A DNA stretch of 60,026 nt from Rugosibacter sp. (lineage in GTDB: Bacteria > Pseudomonadota > Gammaproteobacteria > Burkholderiales > Rhodocyclaceae). The translations under genes were made by a program, and so were the position numbers. The notes beneath the pieces were generated by a model. That model was not told the origin of the DNA, ran no database searches, and saw only the letters and a list, made by a program, of their open reading frames with translations. The DNA lies in contig JAUSMB010000078.1 of assembly GCA_030645365.1 (NCBI GenBank), forward strand, positions 1 to 60,026, given 5' to 3'. This document shows, in pieces, positions 31,162 to 40,305 of this stretch. Every line of letters begins with the position of its first letter. The first letter of the stretch is position 1.

Positions 31162-31682
31162 TAAGAACCCCCTTCTTTCGGCACAGAAAGAGTTTTTTCT
31201 TGCTCGATCCATACGCCATTAATATCCCGGACAGTTTCACGCACGGTGACACCATCCTTTTTAATTGCCACAATCTTTCCAAAACTCTGGCCGATGTACT
31301 CCCCCACAACAACGTTTTTTGGTTTATTTGGGGGGGGTGTCTGAATCAAGGCGTAAGGCTTTGAGCCAGATAAAATCACGCCAACAACCTTCAAGTCTTC
31401 TAGCGGAAAGCTTTCCAGCGGCTGCAGCGGGCGATTTCGATCGGGTGCTGTTTTATCGATGTTTGCATCAATGGTAACGATTTTTCCCCCAACAAAAGGG
31501 GATAGCAAGGTTTCTGCCTCATATGCCACGGGAGGAAATGGTTTAATTTCCGGCAAACGCGGCACTCTACCGCGCATATCTTTCGCCTGCTCTTGCATCC
31601 ACTCTTTGAGATCCTGGTTCTCTTCAGAAGCACAACCAAATAGCAACACGCAGCTGGATAATAAAACCAAAAGGAGTCTCAT
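31161..31682 (-). CDS. pilP: Type IV pilus lipoprotein PilP
   Basis: This 173-residue lipoprotein bridges the inner-membrane alignment complex and PilQ. The lipobox is LLFGCAS, with the lipidated cysteine at about residue 17. The mature protein has a disordered linker and a C-terminal beta domain starting LESFPLEDLKVVGVILSG, with KPYALIQTP, VGEYIGQSFGKIVAIKKDGVTV and WIEQEKTLSV. It overlaps pilO by 4 bases and pilQ by 1. Confidence 0.93.
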   Translation of the reverse strand: MRLLLVLLSSCVLLFGCASEENQDLKEWMQEQAKDMRGRVPRLPEIKPFPPVAYEAETLLSPFVGGKIVTIDANIDKTAPDRNRPLQPLESFPLEDLKVVGVILSGSKPYALIQTPPPNKPKNVVVGEYIGQSFGKIVAIKKDGVTVRETVRDINGVWIEQEKTLSVPKEGGS

Positions 31683-32410
31683 TGGCTCGCTCCTTTGTTC
31701 GCTTTTTTCTTCCTGGCAAGTTCTTCATCATCAAGGTAACGGAAAGTTTTTGCGGTCGCCTTAAGAACAAGCACACCCTCTTTAGGGCCAGTGGTCAGAT
31801 TAATATCATTCAGTGTCACTATCCGCGGTAACTTGGCAATATCTCCAGTAAAAGCGCCGATATCATGATAGCCACCGATCAAATTTAGCGTGATAGGTAC
31901 TTCCGCATAAAACTCCTTGGTCGCCTCCCCGCCCGGCTTGAATAGCTCCACGGATAAACCTCTGCCCTGCGCTGCCTTATTGATATCCACTAACAGGTCA
32001 CCCATCTCGGAGCGATTAGGTAACTGCTTTAACAATGCGCCAAATGATCGATCGATTTCAGCTAACTGCCGACGATACTCTTCAAGATTTATCGACTGAT
32101 TTTTCTTACTAAGCCAATCATCTTTCAAGCTTACTTCTTGGGCTTTTTGACCATCCAGCTCTTCTAGCTGGTTGCTCCAGCCAAACCACCACGCCGCACC
32201 AAGAAGGGCTAAAAACAATCCCAACAAAGTAACGACACGCGGAGCAAGCGGCCATAGCCCCGGATCTTGAGGATCAATTGTCTTGAAATCCTCGACTATT
32301 TGATGGAAGTCAATTAGCGGCCCTTTAGGTTTCGCAGGCAACGCCGCAGCTGCGCTTGCCACAGGCATATGCCCCACTTCGGCTTTTTTAAGAGTAAAAG
32401 GAAGCTTCAT
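31679..32410 (-). CDS. pilO: Type IV pilus assembly protein PilO
   Basis: This 243-residue inner-membrane protein pairs with PilN. A cytoplasmic N-terminus of about 60 residues precedes one membrane helix (VVTLLGLFLALLGAAWWFGW), a coiled coil with SINLEEYRRQLAEIDRSFGALL, and a ferredoxin-like periplasmic domain with GLSVELFKPG and ITLNLIGGYHDIGAFTGDIA. The cytoplasmic part is longer than in many PilO proteins but typical of Betaproteobacteria. It overlaps pilP and pilN by 4 bases each. Confidence 0.92.
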   Translation of the reverse strand: MKLPFTLKKAEVGHMPVASAAAALPAKPKGPLIDFHQIVEDFKTIDPQDPGLWPLAPRVVTLLGLFLALLGAAWWFGWSNQLEELDGQKAQEVSLKDDWLSKKNQSINLEEYRRQLAEIDRSFGALLKQLPNRSEMGDLLVDINKAAQGRGLSVELFKPGGEATKEFYAEVPITLNLIGGYHDIGAFTGDIAKLPRIVTLNDINLTTGPKEGVLVLKATAKTFRYLDDEELARKKKANKGASQ

Positions 32411-32985
32411 CTTTTAGCTCCCTTGGCCGATTCAACATCAGTTAATTGTCGCGTTATGAATGTATTCACACTGAACGCATTTAACCGGCGATTACCCACT
32501 ACTTCAGCCTTGGTTTCGATTAGCGTTGAATTTTCCAGCAGTGGCGACTCGTCAAGATTATTCATTAGCGTCGTGATTCGCGCATTAGACTGCGCCACCC
32601 CGGTAATAGCAATCTTCTGTGCAGTTTGCGTCAGGGTGCGCAGATAAATTCCCTCTGGCACGCGCTTGGCAAGCTCGTTAAAGAGGTGCACCATTTCTGT
32701 TCGATTGGCTTGCAGGGCCTCAATCACTCGCTTTCGAGCCAGCAAGGAGTCAGTTTGGCTTTTAAGCTTTTTAATTTCGGCAATATCCTTGTCCAGAAGA
32801 GCAATTTCGGATTTGAGAAATTCATTCTTGCTCATCTGTACATCAATTTGCCGACTGATAATGCTAAAACCCAAAAACCAGATGACCCCGACTAAAACCG
32901 TTGTTAATCCCATCAAGACATAAAACTGCTGACGTCTTGCTCGACGAGCCTCTTCACGATGGGGAAGCAGGTTTATCTTGATCAT
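32407..32985 (-). CDS. pilN: Type IV pilus assembly protein PilN
   Basis: This 192-residue inner-membrane protein starts MIKINLLPHREEARRARRQQ, whose INLLPHRE motif binds PilM in the cytoplasm. One membrane helix (about 24-45) and a coiled coil rich in Lys and Glu lead to a periplasmic domain containing PEGIYLRTLTQTAQKIAITG. It overlaps pilO by 4 bases and pilM by 1, so the complex is made stoichiometrically. Confidence 0.93.
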   Translation of the reverse strand: MIKINLLPHREEARRARRQQFYVLMGLTTVLVGVIWFLGFSIISRQIDVQMSKNEFLKSEIALLDKDIAEIKKLKSQTDSLLARKRVIEALQANRTEMVHLFNELAKRVPEGIYLRTLTQTAQKIAITGVAQSNARITTLMNNLDESPLLENSTLIETKAEVVGNRRLNAFSVNTFITRQLTDVESAKGAKR

Positions 32986-34076
32986 TAGTCAAACTTCCTC
33001 AAGGCAAGACCACAGGCTACGAGCAATGAAGGTGCATCCATTGCTAATTGCTTAGCACGAACACGCGGTGAAATCGCCATACCGGCGAATGGATCAGCCA
33101 GCAGTGTATTAACACCTGTTTGCTGCCTAATACTATCGACTACCCCGGGGACGAGAACTGAGCCTCCTGCCAGAATAATGTGATGAACCTCATTGTGCGG
33201 GGTTGATGTGAAAAAAAACTGCAGCGCACGTGCAACCTCCTGAGCCATCGTCGTAACAAACGGATGAAGTATTTCTGCCGCGTAATTATCAGGGGGTGTT
33301 CCCGAGCATTTCATCAATTCAGCCTCAGCGGGACTCACACCATAGACGCGAACAATGTCATCAGTCAGCTGGATACCACCAAACGCCTGCTCACGGACAT
33401 ATAGCTGTGCCTCATTCTGCATGACAGTAACTTTCATTACCGCAGCTCCGACATCAATCAGTGCAATGATTTGTCCTTGTCCATTTTGTGGAAGCTGATT
33501 GAGCACCAACTCATAGGCAGCCTGAATCGCGTAAGCCTCAATATCAATGACTACGGGCTTTAATCCGGCCATTTCGGCTACCGCGACTCGGTCCTCAACC
33601 CGCTCTTTACGCGAGGCGGCAAGCAGCACCTCGACGTCATCCGGATTACTAGGTGAGGGACCGATAATCTGAAAATCCAGATTAACTTCTTCCAGCGCAA
33701 AAGGCAGATATTGATTAGCCTCGGATTCCACCTGGATTTCCATTTCCTGCTCACGCAGATTAGCAGGAAGCATAATCTTCTTAGTGATGACCGCAGCTGT
33801 TGGCAACGCTAAAGCGACATTCCGAGTACTCGTGGCCAACTTGTTCCAGCAGCGCACAAGGGCATTTGACACCGCCTCTAGCTCGGCCATATTGCCGTCA
33901 ACAACTGCATCTCTTGGCAAGGGCTCGATGGCATAACGCTCTACACGGGGAACACCTTTACCGGCATCAACCAATTCGACCATTCTGATCGATGTTGAAC
34001 CGATGTCCACACCGATTAAAGGGCGCAGATTAGGGTTGAAAATAGCCTTCAGCGAAGAGATATCTATCTGCAACAC
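32985..34076 (-). CDS. pilM: Type IV pilus assembly ATPase-like protein PilM
   Basis: This 363-residue cytoplasmic protein has an actin/FtsA fold and anchors PilN. The nucleotide-binding phosphate loop is IGVDIGSTSIRMVEL near residue 18, with a second one in ALIDVGAAVMKVTVM near 207, and ILAGGSVLVPGVVDSIR near 298 corresponds to the adenosine motif. It opens the pilMNOPQ operon behind AAAGGAAAAG, divergent from the PBP1a gene. Such divergence is the conserved arrangement in many Proteobacteria. Confidence 0.95.
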   Translation of the reverse strand: MLQIDISSLKAIFNPNLRPLIGVDIGSTSIRMVELVDAGKGVPRVERYAIEPLPRDAVVDGNMAELEAVSNALVRCWNKLATSTRNVALALPTAAVITKKIMLPANLREQEMEIQVESEANQYLPFALEEVNLDFQIIGPSPSNPDDVEVLLAASRKERVEDRVAVAEMAGLKPVVIDIEAYAIQAAYELVLNQLPQNGQGQIIALIDVGAAVMKVTVMQNEAQLYVREQAFGGIQLTDDIVRVYGVSPAEAELMKCSGTPPDNYAAEILHPFVTTMAQEVARALQFFFTSTPHNEVHHIILAGGSVLVPGVVDSIRQQTGVNTLLADPFAGMAISPRVRAKQLAMDAPSLLVACGLALRKFD

Positions 34077-34180
34077 TTTTCCTTTAAAAATAAAGCCCTA
34101 TGAGAAATGCACATAATCTACTTTAAATCCTAACAGCAACCCTATCACCTGTAAAGAAAAATATCATCATGTTTTGTGGC

Positions 34181-34208
34181 TTCGAGCTTTTCCGTGCGTG
34201 ACTATAAT
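34181..34208 (+). promoter_or_regulatory. Candidate promoter of the PBP1a gene
   Basis: A perfect TATAAT at 34203-34208 lies 38 bases before the TTG start of the PBP1a gene. A weak -35 (TTCGAG, 34181-34186) is 16 bases upstream of it. Confidence 0.45.
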
Positions 34209-34246
34209 GCACAACATCAAACATTACACATTTAGCTCTATTTATT

Positions 34247-36610
34247 TTGTCATTCTTATCTGCTCTTTCACTTGATCGCTGGACGCTACGCATCCCGCTC
34301 ATTATTGGTGGCGTCCTGCTGGGTACTGCTGCCCTAATCGGCATTGTGCTTATTCTTGCATACCCTCAGCTTCCTTCGCTTGAGGCTGTAACTGATTACC
34401 GACCCAAAATACCACTGCGTATTTATTCAAGTGATGGCTACTTAATCGGCGAATTTGGTGAAGAACGACGTGATTTTGTCCGTATTGAAGTGGTCCCCAC
34501 AGTCATGAAGCAGGCCATTCTTGCTGCCGAAGATGACCGTTTTTACAAACACCCTGGCATCGACACAATGGGGGTATTACGTGCAGCGTTTGCCAATTTA
34601 GTCAGTGGCGGTAAACGGCAAGGGGCTTCCACTCTCACCATGCAAGTAGCACGCAACTTTTTTCTCTCCAGCGAAAAAACACTGACTCGCAAGCTCTATG
34701 AAGCCCTTTTGGCGATCAAAATTGAGCACAGCTTGAGCAAAGATGAAATTTTCCAGCTTTATGTCAACCAGATTTATCTTGGACAACGTGCCTACGGATT
34801 CTCATCCGCAGCACAGATTTACTTTGGCAAACCGTTAAAAGACATTACCATCGCTGAAGCTGCCATGCTGGGCGGCCTGCCCAAAGCACCCTCTGCATAT
34901 AATCCCGTGGCTAACCCCAAGCGTGCCCAATTAAGGCAGCACTACGTATTGAATCGAATGCTTGAGCTCGGCTTCATTAATGTAGCCCAATTAAAAGAAG
35001 CTCAAGAAGCAGTATTGAAGGTGAAACGCAGCCCCAATGAGTTTGCTTTGCATGCTGATTACGTCGCCGAAATGGCGCGGCAGATTACGGCTGAACGCTT
35101 CCCCGGCGACATTTACAGTAGTGGTTATCGCGTCATCACCACCATCACCCTTAAGGACCAACAGGCAGCCTATCGCAGCCTGCGTAAAAATGTCCTCGAC
35201 TACGACAGGCGTCATGGCTATCGGGGTGCCGAAACTTATGTCGACCTAACCGCTATTGCTCCCGACCAAGATGAAACGCTAGAGGATTTACTCAGTGATT
35301 TTGCCAGCAGTGACGACCTGCTGCCGGCACTCGTTCTGTCCGCCTCGCCCAAAAATATTCACGCTATCTTGCGTAGCGGTGAAACTGTAAACGTCCATGG
35401 TGATGGCCTGAAATTTGCTGCCCACATGCTGGATGATAAAGCCTCACCAAATAAGCGCATACGCCGTGGGGCCGTCATTCGCGTACAAAAAACTGATAAA
35501 GGCTGGCAGGTACTCCAGTTGCCGGACGTACAAGCCGCCTTTGTCGCTGCCAGTCCTGTTGATGGCGCTATCCGCGCACTGGTAGGTGGCTTTGATTTCA
35601 ACCAAACCAAATTCAACCATGTCACCCAAGCCTGGCGCCAGCCTGGATCGAGCTTCAAACCTTTCATTTACTCGGCTTCTCTGGAAAAAGGTTACACACC
35701 CGCCTCGGTATTTCCTGATGAACCCCTGTCCGTCTCTGCCGACGAAACAGGCTCTCAAGTTTGGGAACCAAAGAATTACGATGGCAAATATGAAGGCCCG
35801 ATGACGTTACGTACTGCCTTGGCAAAATCCAAAAACATGGTGTCGATTCGGTTACTGCGTGCCATTGGCACCCGCTATGCGCAAGACTACATCACGCGCT
35901 TTGGCTTTGATGCCGAAAAACACCCGCCCTATCTCACTATGGCCCTGGGCGCTGGTATGGTCACCCCATGGCAACAACTTGTAGGCTACTCAGTTTTTGC
36001 CAATGGGGGTTATCGCATTGCGCCATACATCGTTCGCCAAATTCTTGATGACAAAGGTACCGTTCTCGCCACGACACAGCCAACAATCGCCGGTGACGAA
36101 TCGATACGCGTGATCGATGCTCGTAATGCCTGGCTCATGGATAGCATGATGCATGACGTGATTCGTCGCGGCACGGCGACCCGTGCCGCAGTTGCTTTAA
36201 ATCGCAGCGATCTAGCCGGTAAAACCGGCACGACTAACGACTATATCGATGCGTGGTTCTGTGGTTATCAACCCACCGTCGTGGGTATTGCCTGGATGGG
36301 CTTTGATTCGCCAAAACGTCTAGGTAACGGAGAAACAGGCGGAGCCGCTGCGCTACCTATATGGATTGGTTACATGGAGCAAGCCCTCAAAGGGGTACCT
36401 GAAAGCTGGCCAGAAACGCCTGCAGGGATGCTCTCAGTCACCGCTAAAGACACCACCGGCAAAGAAATAAACGAAATGGTATACAGCGAGCATCTACCAT
36501 CGGCCCCAGAGGACGATAACTCAGAGGAGGGCGTCCCAGCAGAAGCACAACAACTACCTGCACCGGTAGAAGAAGCAAAACCCAAAGCTGTAATACAGCC
36601 AACTCAATAA
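34247..36610 (+). CDS. mrcA: Penicillin-binding protein 1A
   Basis: This 787-residue bifunctional peptidoglycan synthase has an N-terminal membrane helix (about 15-38). The glycosyltransferase domain (about 60-235) shows AAEDDRFYKHPGID and QGASTLTMQVARNFFLS. A beta insert follows, then the transpeptidase domain with QPGSSFKPF (SxxK serine at about 468), SKNMVS and GKTGTTNDYIDAWF. The C-terminus is an acidic, proline-rich tail. No in-frame ATG exists before the conserved domain, so TTG at 34247 is the likely start, without a clear Shine-Dalgarno site. It is divergent from pilM and converges on cyaY. Confidence 0.94.
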   Translation: MSFLSALSLDRWTLRIPLIIGGVLLGTAALIGIVLILAYPQLPSLEAVTDYRPKIPLRIYSSDGYLIGEFGEERRDFVRIEVVPTVMKQAILAAEDDRFYKHPGIDTMGVLRAAFANLVSGGKRQGASTLTMQVARNFFLSSEKTLTRKLYEALLAIKIEHSLSKDEIFQLYVNQIYLGQRAYGFSSAAQIYFGKPLKDITIAEAAMLGGLPKAPSAYNPVANPKRAQLRQHYVLNRMLELGFINVAQLKEAQEAVLKVKRSPNEFALHADYVAEMARQITAERFPGDIYSSGYRVITTITLKDQQAAYRSLRKNVLDYDRRHGYRGAETYVDLTAIAPDQDETLEDLLSDFASSDDLLPALVLSASPKNIHAILRSGETVNVHGDGLKFAAHMLDDKASPNKRIRRGAVIRVQKTDKGWQVLQLPDVQAAFVAASPVDGAIRALVGGFDFNQTKFNHVTQAWRQPGSSFKPFIYSASLEKGYTPASVFPDEPLSVSADETGSQVWEPKNYDGKYEGPMTLRTALAKSKNMVSIRLLRAIGTRYAQDYITRFGFDAEKHPPYLTMALGAGMVTPWQQLVGYSVFANGGYRIAPYIVRQILDDKGTVLATTQPTIAGDESIRVIDARNAWLMDSMMHDVIRRGTATRAAVALNRSDLAGKTGTTNDYIDAWFCGYQPTVVGIAWMGFDSPKRLGNGETGGAAALPIWIGYMEQALKGVPESWPETPAGMLSVTAKDTTGKEINEMVYSEHLPSAPEDDNSEEGVPAEAQQLPAPVEEAKPKAVIQPTQ

Positions 36611-36650
36611 AAAAACATAGGGCTACAATGACCCTAGCGGGCCAGACTGA

Positions 36651-36977
36651 TTACAAATTTATCTCGATCCCCGTTTGCTCGGATAATACGCGCGCAATAG
36701 CTGCCCATAAGGTTTCGCCATCGCGGGTAGCTAGCCAATCACCATTCTGCGGCCGGAAGTGATAGCCGCCCGATTTTGCTGCTATCCAAATTTCACGTGC
36801 CGCCGTGTGCCGGTTAATGATAATTTTCGACCCATTGGTGCATTCAATTTCAATCACGCCCCCGGGTTTGGTCTCTACATCAAAATCCGCCACAGCGCTC
36901 TCACTAATGGCTTCAAGCGCTGCTTCAAGGCGTGTTAATTCCTGATCTGCCCGCTGTATAAATTCCTGTTCATCCAT
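36651..36977 (-). CDS. cyaY: Frataxin homologue CyaY
   Basis: This 108-residue iron-binding regulator of Fe-S cluster assembly has an acidic first helix (DEQEFIQRADQELTRLE). The frataxin core follows, with ADFDVETKPGGVIEIEC, GSKIIINRHTAAREIWIAAKSGGYHF and a C-terminal helix GETLWAAIARVLSEQTG. It is divergent from lptM, the usual cyaY/lptM/lysA arrangement. Length and motifs are typical. Confidence 0.94.
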   Translation of the reverse strand: MDEQEFIQRADQELTRLEAALEAISESAVADFDVETKPGGVIEIECTNGSKIIINRHTAAREIWIAAKSGGYHFRPQNGDWLATRDGETLWAAIARVLSEQTGIEINL

Positions 36978-37018
36978 CGCGTGTTACCATCCTTTATCCG
37001 TTTTTAACTATTTCTGCT

Positions 37019-37294
37019 ATGCGTACTTTGCTCGCCATTTTGATGCTGCCTCTGCTTGCTGCTTGCGGCACAAAAACACCCCTGAAACCCCCGCCCACAC
37101 CTAATGCACAGGCCGTCCATAACACTGTCGTTAGTAAAGCCCGTGAAAACTTGTTTCGCGCCACATCACCATCCATTACGGCGCGAGGAGTATTTTCTGC
37201 TCGATCGCCTGCTAGCTCACTGGTTTCATCAAAGCCAGTTTTTCCTCGTCACAATCATAACAACAATGTGGCAGAGCCTGCACAATGCGCTTGA
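37019..37294 (+). CDS. lptM: LptM-type small lipoprotein
   Basis: This 91-residue lipoprotein has the lipobox LLAACG (cysteine near residue 16) and then GTKTPLKPPP, the LptM/YifL motif of the protein that helps LptD mature. The rest of the sequence is low-complexity and longer than the usual 60-70 residues, with HNHNNN near the end. It overlaps the lysA start by 10 bases in another frame, so the true end may be poorly conserved. The cyaY-lptM-lysA order supports the call. Confidence 0.8.
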   Translation: MRTLLAILMLPLLAACGTKTPLKPPPTPNAQAVHNTVVSKARENLFRATSPSITARGVFSARSPASSLVSSKPVFPRHNHNNNVAEPAQCA

Positions 37295-38589
37295 CTACAC
37301 CACATCCCGATGGCCTCTTTATCGAGGGCGTCGCACTCACTGATATTGCCGCCCACTTTGGTACCCCGTGCTACGTCTACTCACGTGCCGCCCTCGCCTC
37401 TGCTTATGCCGGATACCGCAATGCACTGGACACGCACGGATTTAGCAGTCGATCGGTGATCTGCTACGCCGTCAAGGCTAACTCCAGTTTGGCTATTTTG
37501 AATCTTTTCGCAAGCCTTGGCGCCGGATTCGATATCGTTTCCGGCGGCGAGTTGGCGCGCGTCATTGCAGCGGGCGGCAAAGCCGAGAAAATCGTGTTTT
37601 CTGGTGTCGGCAAATCGCGTGAAGAAATGCGAGCGGCTCTTGCTGCCGGAATTCACTGTTTCAATGTTGAATCAGCCAGCGAGCTGACTCAACTCAATGC
37701 CGTTGCAGGTGAATTGAACACACGTGCACCGATCTCTCTACGCGTAAATCCCAACGTTGATCCGAAAACTCACCCTTATATTTCCACAGGCCTCAAAAGC
37801 ACAAAATTCGGCGTCGCCATTGATGCCGCCTTCTCACTCTATCAATACGCCGCTTCGCTGCCACATCTTGCGGTGAAAGGTATCGACTGCCATATCGGCT
37901 CACAACTGCTCGACCCCGCCCCTGCAGCCGAGGCTATCGATAAAGTGCTCGCACTGGTTGATCAACTCGCCATGGCAAACATTCCGCTGACACATATTGA
38001 TATCGGCGGCGGCATGGGCATTCAGTATCATCCGGATGAACCAGCGCCCTCGGTCGCCGATTACTTGGCGCCGATTCTGAAAAAACTATCTGACCGGAGC
38101 GAGCACTTGATATTGGAACCCGGCCGCTCGCTGGTAGGCAATGCAGGTCTGCTACTGACTCAAGTGATGGTCTTGAAACCGGGCGAAGAAAAAAACTTTG
38201 CCATTGTCGATTCAGCAATGAACGATCTCATGAGGCCTGCGCTCTATGACGCTTATCATGAAATTGTGAAAGTTATGCTCAGCAGTACCCCGTCGGACGG
38301 CGCGGGTGATATGGCGAAAACTTCCGAACAACGCTGGGAAATCGTAGGCCCGGTATGTGAATCGGGTGATTTTCTCGGACATGATCGTGCCCTGGCATTG
38401 GCCGAAGGCGACCTGCTCGCGATTCTCTCCGCCGGAGCCTATGGCATGGCGATGGCGTCCAACTACAATACTCGGCCACGCGCGGCTGAGGTGATGGTTG
38501 ATGGCAATAAAGTTCACCTCATTCGCCGCCGTGAAGAAGTGGCCGAACTTTTCGCGCTGGAGTCGGTTTTGCCCGCCAAATCTGCCTGA
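37285..38589 (+). CDS. lysA: Diaminopimelate decarboxylase
   Basis: This 434-residue PLP enzyme converts meso-diaminopimelate to lysine. The alanine-racemase-like barrel carries the PLP lysine in CYAVKANSS (K64). GAGFDIVSGGELARV, HPYISTGLKSTKFG, CHIGSQLLD and DIGGGMGIQY follow. The C-terminal domain has EPGRSLVGNAG and GPVCESGDFLG, with the active-site cysteine from the partner subunit, and YGMAMASNYNTRPRAAEV. It overlaps lptM by 10 bases. Standard in every respect. Confidence 0.96.
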   Translation: MRLTTPHPDGLFIEGVALTDIAAHFGTPCYVYSRAALASAYAGYRNALDTHGFSSRSVICYAVKANSSLAILNLFASLGAGFDIVSGGELARVIAAGGKAEKIVFSGVGKSREEMRAALAAGIHCFNVESASELTQLNAVAGELNTRAPISLRVNPNVDPKTHPYISTGLKSTKFGVAIDAAFSLYQYAASLPHLAVKGIDCHIGSQLLDPAPAAEAIDKVLALVDQLAMANIPLTHIDIGGGMGIQYHPDEPAPSVADYLAPILKKLSDRSEHLILEPGRSLVGNAGLLLTQVMVLKPGEEKNFAIVDSAMNDLMRPALYDAYHEIVKVMLSSTPSDGAGDMAKTSEQRWEIVGPVCESGDFLGHDRALALAEGDLLAILSAGAYGMAMASNYNTRPRAAEVMVDGNKVHLIRRREEVAELFALESVLPAKSA

Positions 38590-38599
38590 ATCTAACCTC

Positions 38600-39403
38600 T
38601 CACTGTATTTTTTGTGCACCAGGCTGGCACTTAGCTTGGCGCGACCTCAACCCGACACCGGCCAAGGCGCATAAAACGCAGGCAATCGCCGCGCCGGAAG
38701 GCAGATCCCACCAGGCGGAAGCGGCCAGGCCCAGCGCATAACCCAGCGCCCCGACGCCATACGCGAAGCACAAGCCCTTCCACCCTGCGCGTCCCCGGCT
38801 GGCGATGGCGGGCGCAATCAAGCTGGTGAACACCAGAAACACGCCCACCAGTTGCACGGAGAGTGTCACCGTCAATGCAAACAGCAGATAAAACCCACCA
38901 TCGCCAAAGCGCTGCCGCAGCGTAAACCAGAACACCAGGATGGCCGCATAAATCACTGCCGGCAGCGCGAGTTGCGACCAATTCACCCAGAGAATCTGCC
39001 CGGCCAGCATGTCCTTGAGATGCTCCCCGCCATGCGGGTTATGCGCCAGCAACAAAATGCCCGCCGATGCAGCAAAGACAAACAACAGACCGATCAACGC
39101 TTCCTGTATTTCCGGCCAGCGCTTGCCACTCCAGGTCAGCAACAGCGCCCCGGTGCAGGCAGCTGCGGCGGCGGTGATCTGCGTGGCCGGGTCAATGGAG
39201 GCTAAACCCAAAGTGTCTTCGCTGTGGCTCCATTCCAGGATTTTCGCCAGCATCAAACCCAGGCCTGCGACTTGCGCAATGGCGAGATCAATGAAAATGA
39301 TGCCTCGCTTCAACACTTCGCGGCCCAGCGGCACATGCGTGGCCAACACCAGCAGCCCCGCCGCAAACGGTGCGGCCAGTAAGCTCCAGTCAAACTCATT
39401 CAT
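38600..39403 (-). CDS. znuB: Metal (zinc/manganese) ABC transporter permease
   Basis: This 267-residue ABC-3 family inner-membrane permease has about seven to eight hydrophobic helices. RGIIFIDLAIAQVAGLGL and LLFALTVTLSVQLVGVFLVFTSLIAPAIAS are characteristic of ZnuB-type channels. The start overlaps the binding-protein gene by 4 bases. No ATPase gene accompanies the pair in this window, which is unusual because ABC-3 importers need one. The ATPase may be elsewhere. Zinc is favoured over manganese because the binding protein and porin-like neighbours look zinc-related, but the sequence does not decide this. Confidence 0.85.
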   Translation of the reverse strand: MNEFDWSLLAAPFAAGLLVLATHVPLGREVLKRGIIFIDLAIAQVAGLGLMLAKILEWSHSEDTLGLASIDPATQITAAAAACTGALLLTWSGKRWPEIQEALIGLLFVFAASAGILLLAHNPHGGEHLKDMLAGQILWVNWSQLALPAVIYAAILVFWFTLRQRFGDGGFYLLFALTVTLSVQLVGVFLVFTSLIAPAIASRGRAGWKGLCFAYGVGALGYALGLAASAWWDLPSGAAIACVLCALAGVGLRSRQAKCQPGAQKIQ

Positions 39404-40293
39404 TTGTTGGCTCTCAACAATTGCGCCAGCGTGGCATCAAAAAAACTGAACAAATCCTTGGCCTGGTCGCTGCCGCCCACCGTGAAGGGCAGCACGACGG
39501 CCGGTATGTGCGCATGTTCGCTGAACCACTCGGCAGGCTGCGGTGAATTCCACGCTGCGCGTATCACCATGCGCGGTTTTTGGGTGGCGACATCAGCCAT
39601 GACTTGCGCCAGATAGGACACTGCGGGTTCGACGCCGGGTTTGGGTTCCAGCGTGGCTACCTCAATAATGCCCAGCCAGTCATACAGATAGGGGAAGGCC
39701 TTGTGTTGAGTGACCACATGCATGCCGCGCAAGGGTGCTGCGCTGGCTTCCCATTTCACGATGGCGGCTTTCCAGCGCTCAGTAAAGTTTTTGAAGTTGG
39801 CTTGATACTCAGCGGCATTCGCCGCGTCCAGTTGCGCCATGCGCGCGGTGAGCGCCTCGCCCACTTTCAGAATGTTGCGCGGGTCGTTCTGGATATGCGG
39901 ATTGCCGCCCGCATGCACGTCGCCATCTGCGCGGTCCAGCCGCGTTGGCACTTCGAGCATGCGCACGGTGCGCGCCGCTTCAAAGTTCCCCGGCTGGCCA
40001 GGCTGCACGCGGGGGTTGCCCGAGTTGCGCAAGATTATCGGCAGCCAGCCCACTTCCAGTTCCGCGCCAGTGGAAATTACCAGGTCGGCATTGCGCGCAC
40101 GGGCAATGAGTGAGGGTCTGGCTTCGACATGGTGCGGGTCTTGCAGGCCGCCCGTCGCGGTAAATACATCGGCATGCTTGCCGCCGATTTCCCTGGTTAA
40201 TGCGCCCCATTCGGGCACCGTGGCGAACACCTTGAGGCCTGCGTGAGCCGCCAGTGAAAGGGTCATGAGGAATAGAAAGAAAAGTCGTTTCAT
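39400..40293 (-). CDS. znuA: Metal ABC transporter substrate-binding protein (ZnuA-like)
   Basis: This 297-residue cluster A-I periplasmic protein has a signal peptide of about 18 residues (MKRLFFLFLMTLSLAAHA). Metal ligands are expected at the histidines of DPHHVEARPSL, GGNPHIQNDPRN and VVTQHKAFPYLYDWLG, and the C-terminal lobe has EPKPGVEPAVSYLAQVM. The long His-rich loop of E. coli ZnuA is reduced to DGDVHAGGNPHI, as in many Betaproteobacteria. The ATG at 40293 is preferred over TTG at 40305 because TTGGAG precedes it and the signal peptide then starts cleanly. It lies 12 bases after the porin-like gene in the same transcript. Confidence 0.87.
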   Translation of the reverse strand: MKRLFFLFLMTLSLAAHAGLKVFATVPEWGALTREIGGKHADVFTATGGLQDPHHVEARPSLIARARNADLVISTGAELEVGWLPIILRNSGNPRVQPGQPGNFEAARTVRMLEVPTRLDRADGDVHAGGNPHIQNDPRNILKVGEALTARMAQLDAANAAEYQANFKNFTERWKAAIVKWEASAAPLRGMHVVTQHKAFPYLYDWLGIIEVATLEPKPGVEPAVSYLAQVMADVATQKPRMVIRAAWNSPQPAEWFSEHAHIPAVVLPFTVGGSDQAKDLFSFFDATLAQLLRANK

Positions 40294-40305
40294 GTTGTGC
40301 TCCAA

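Noticed and set aside
36611..36650. AGGG-CTACAATGA-CCCT between the convergent PBP1a and cyaY genes as a terminator
   Set aside because: The stem is only four to five bases and there is no T-tract.
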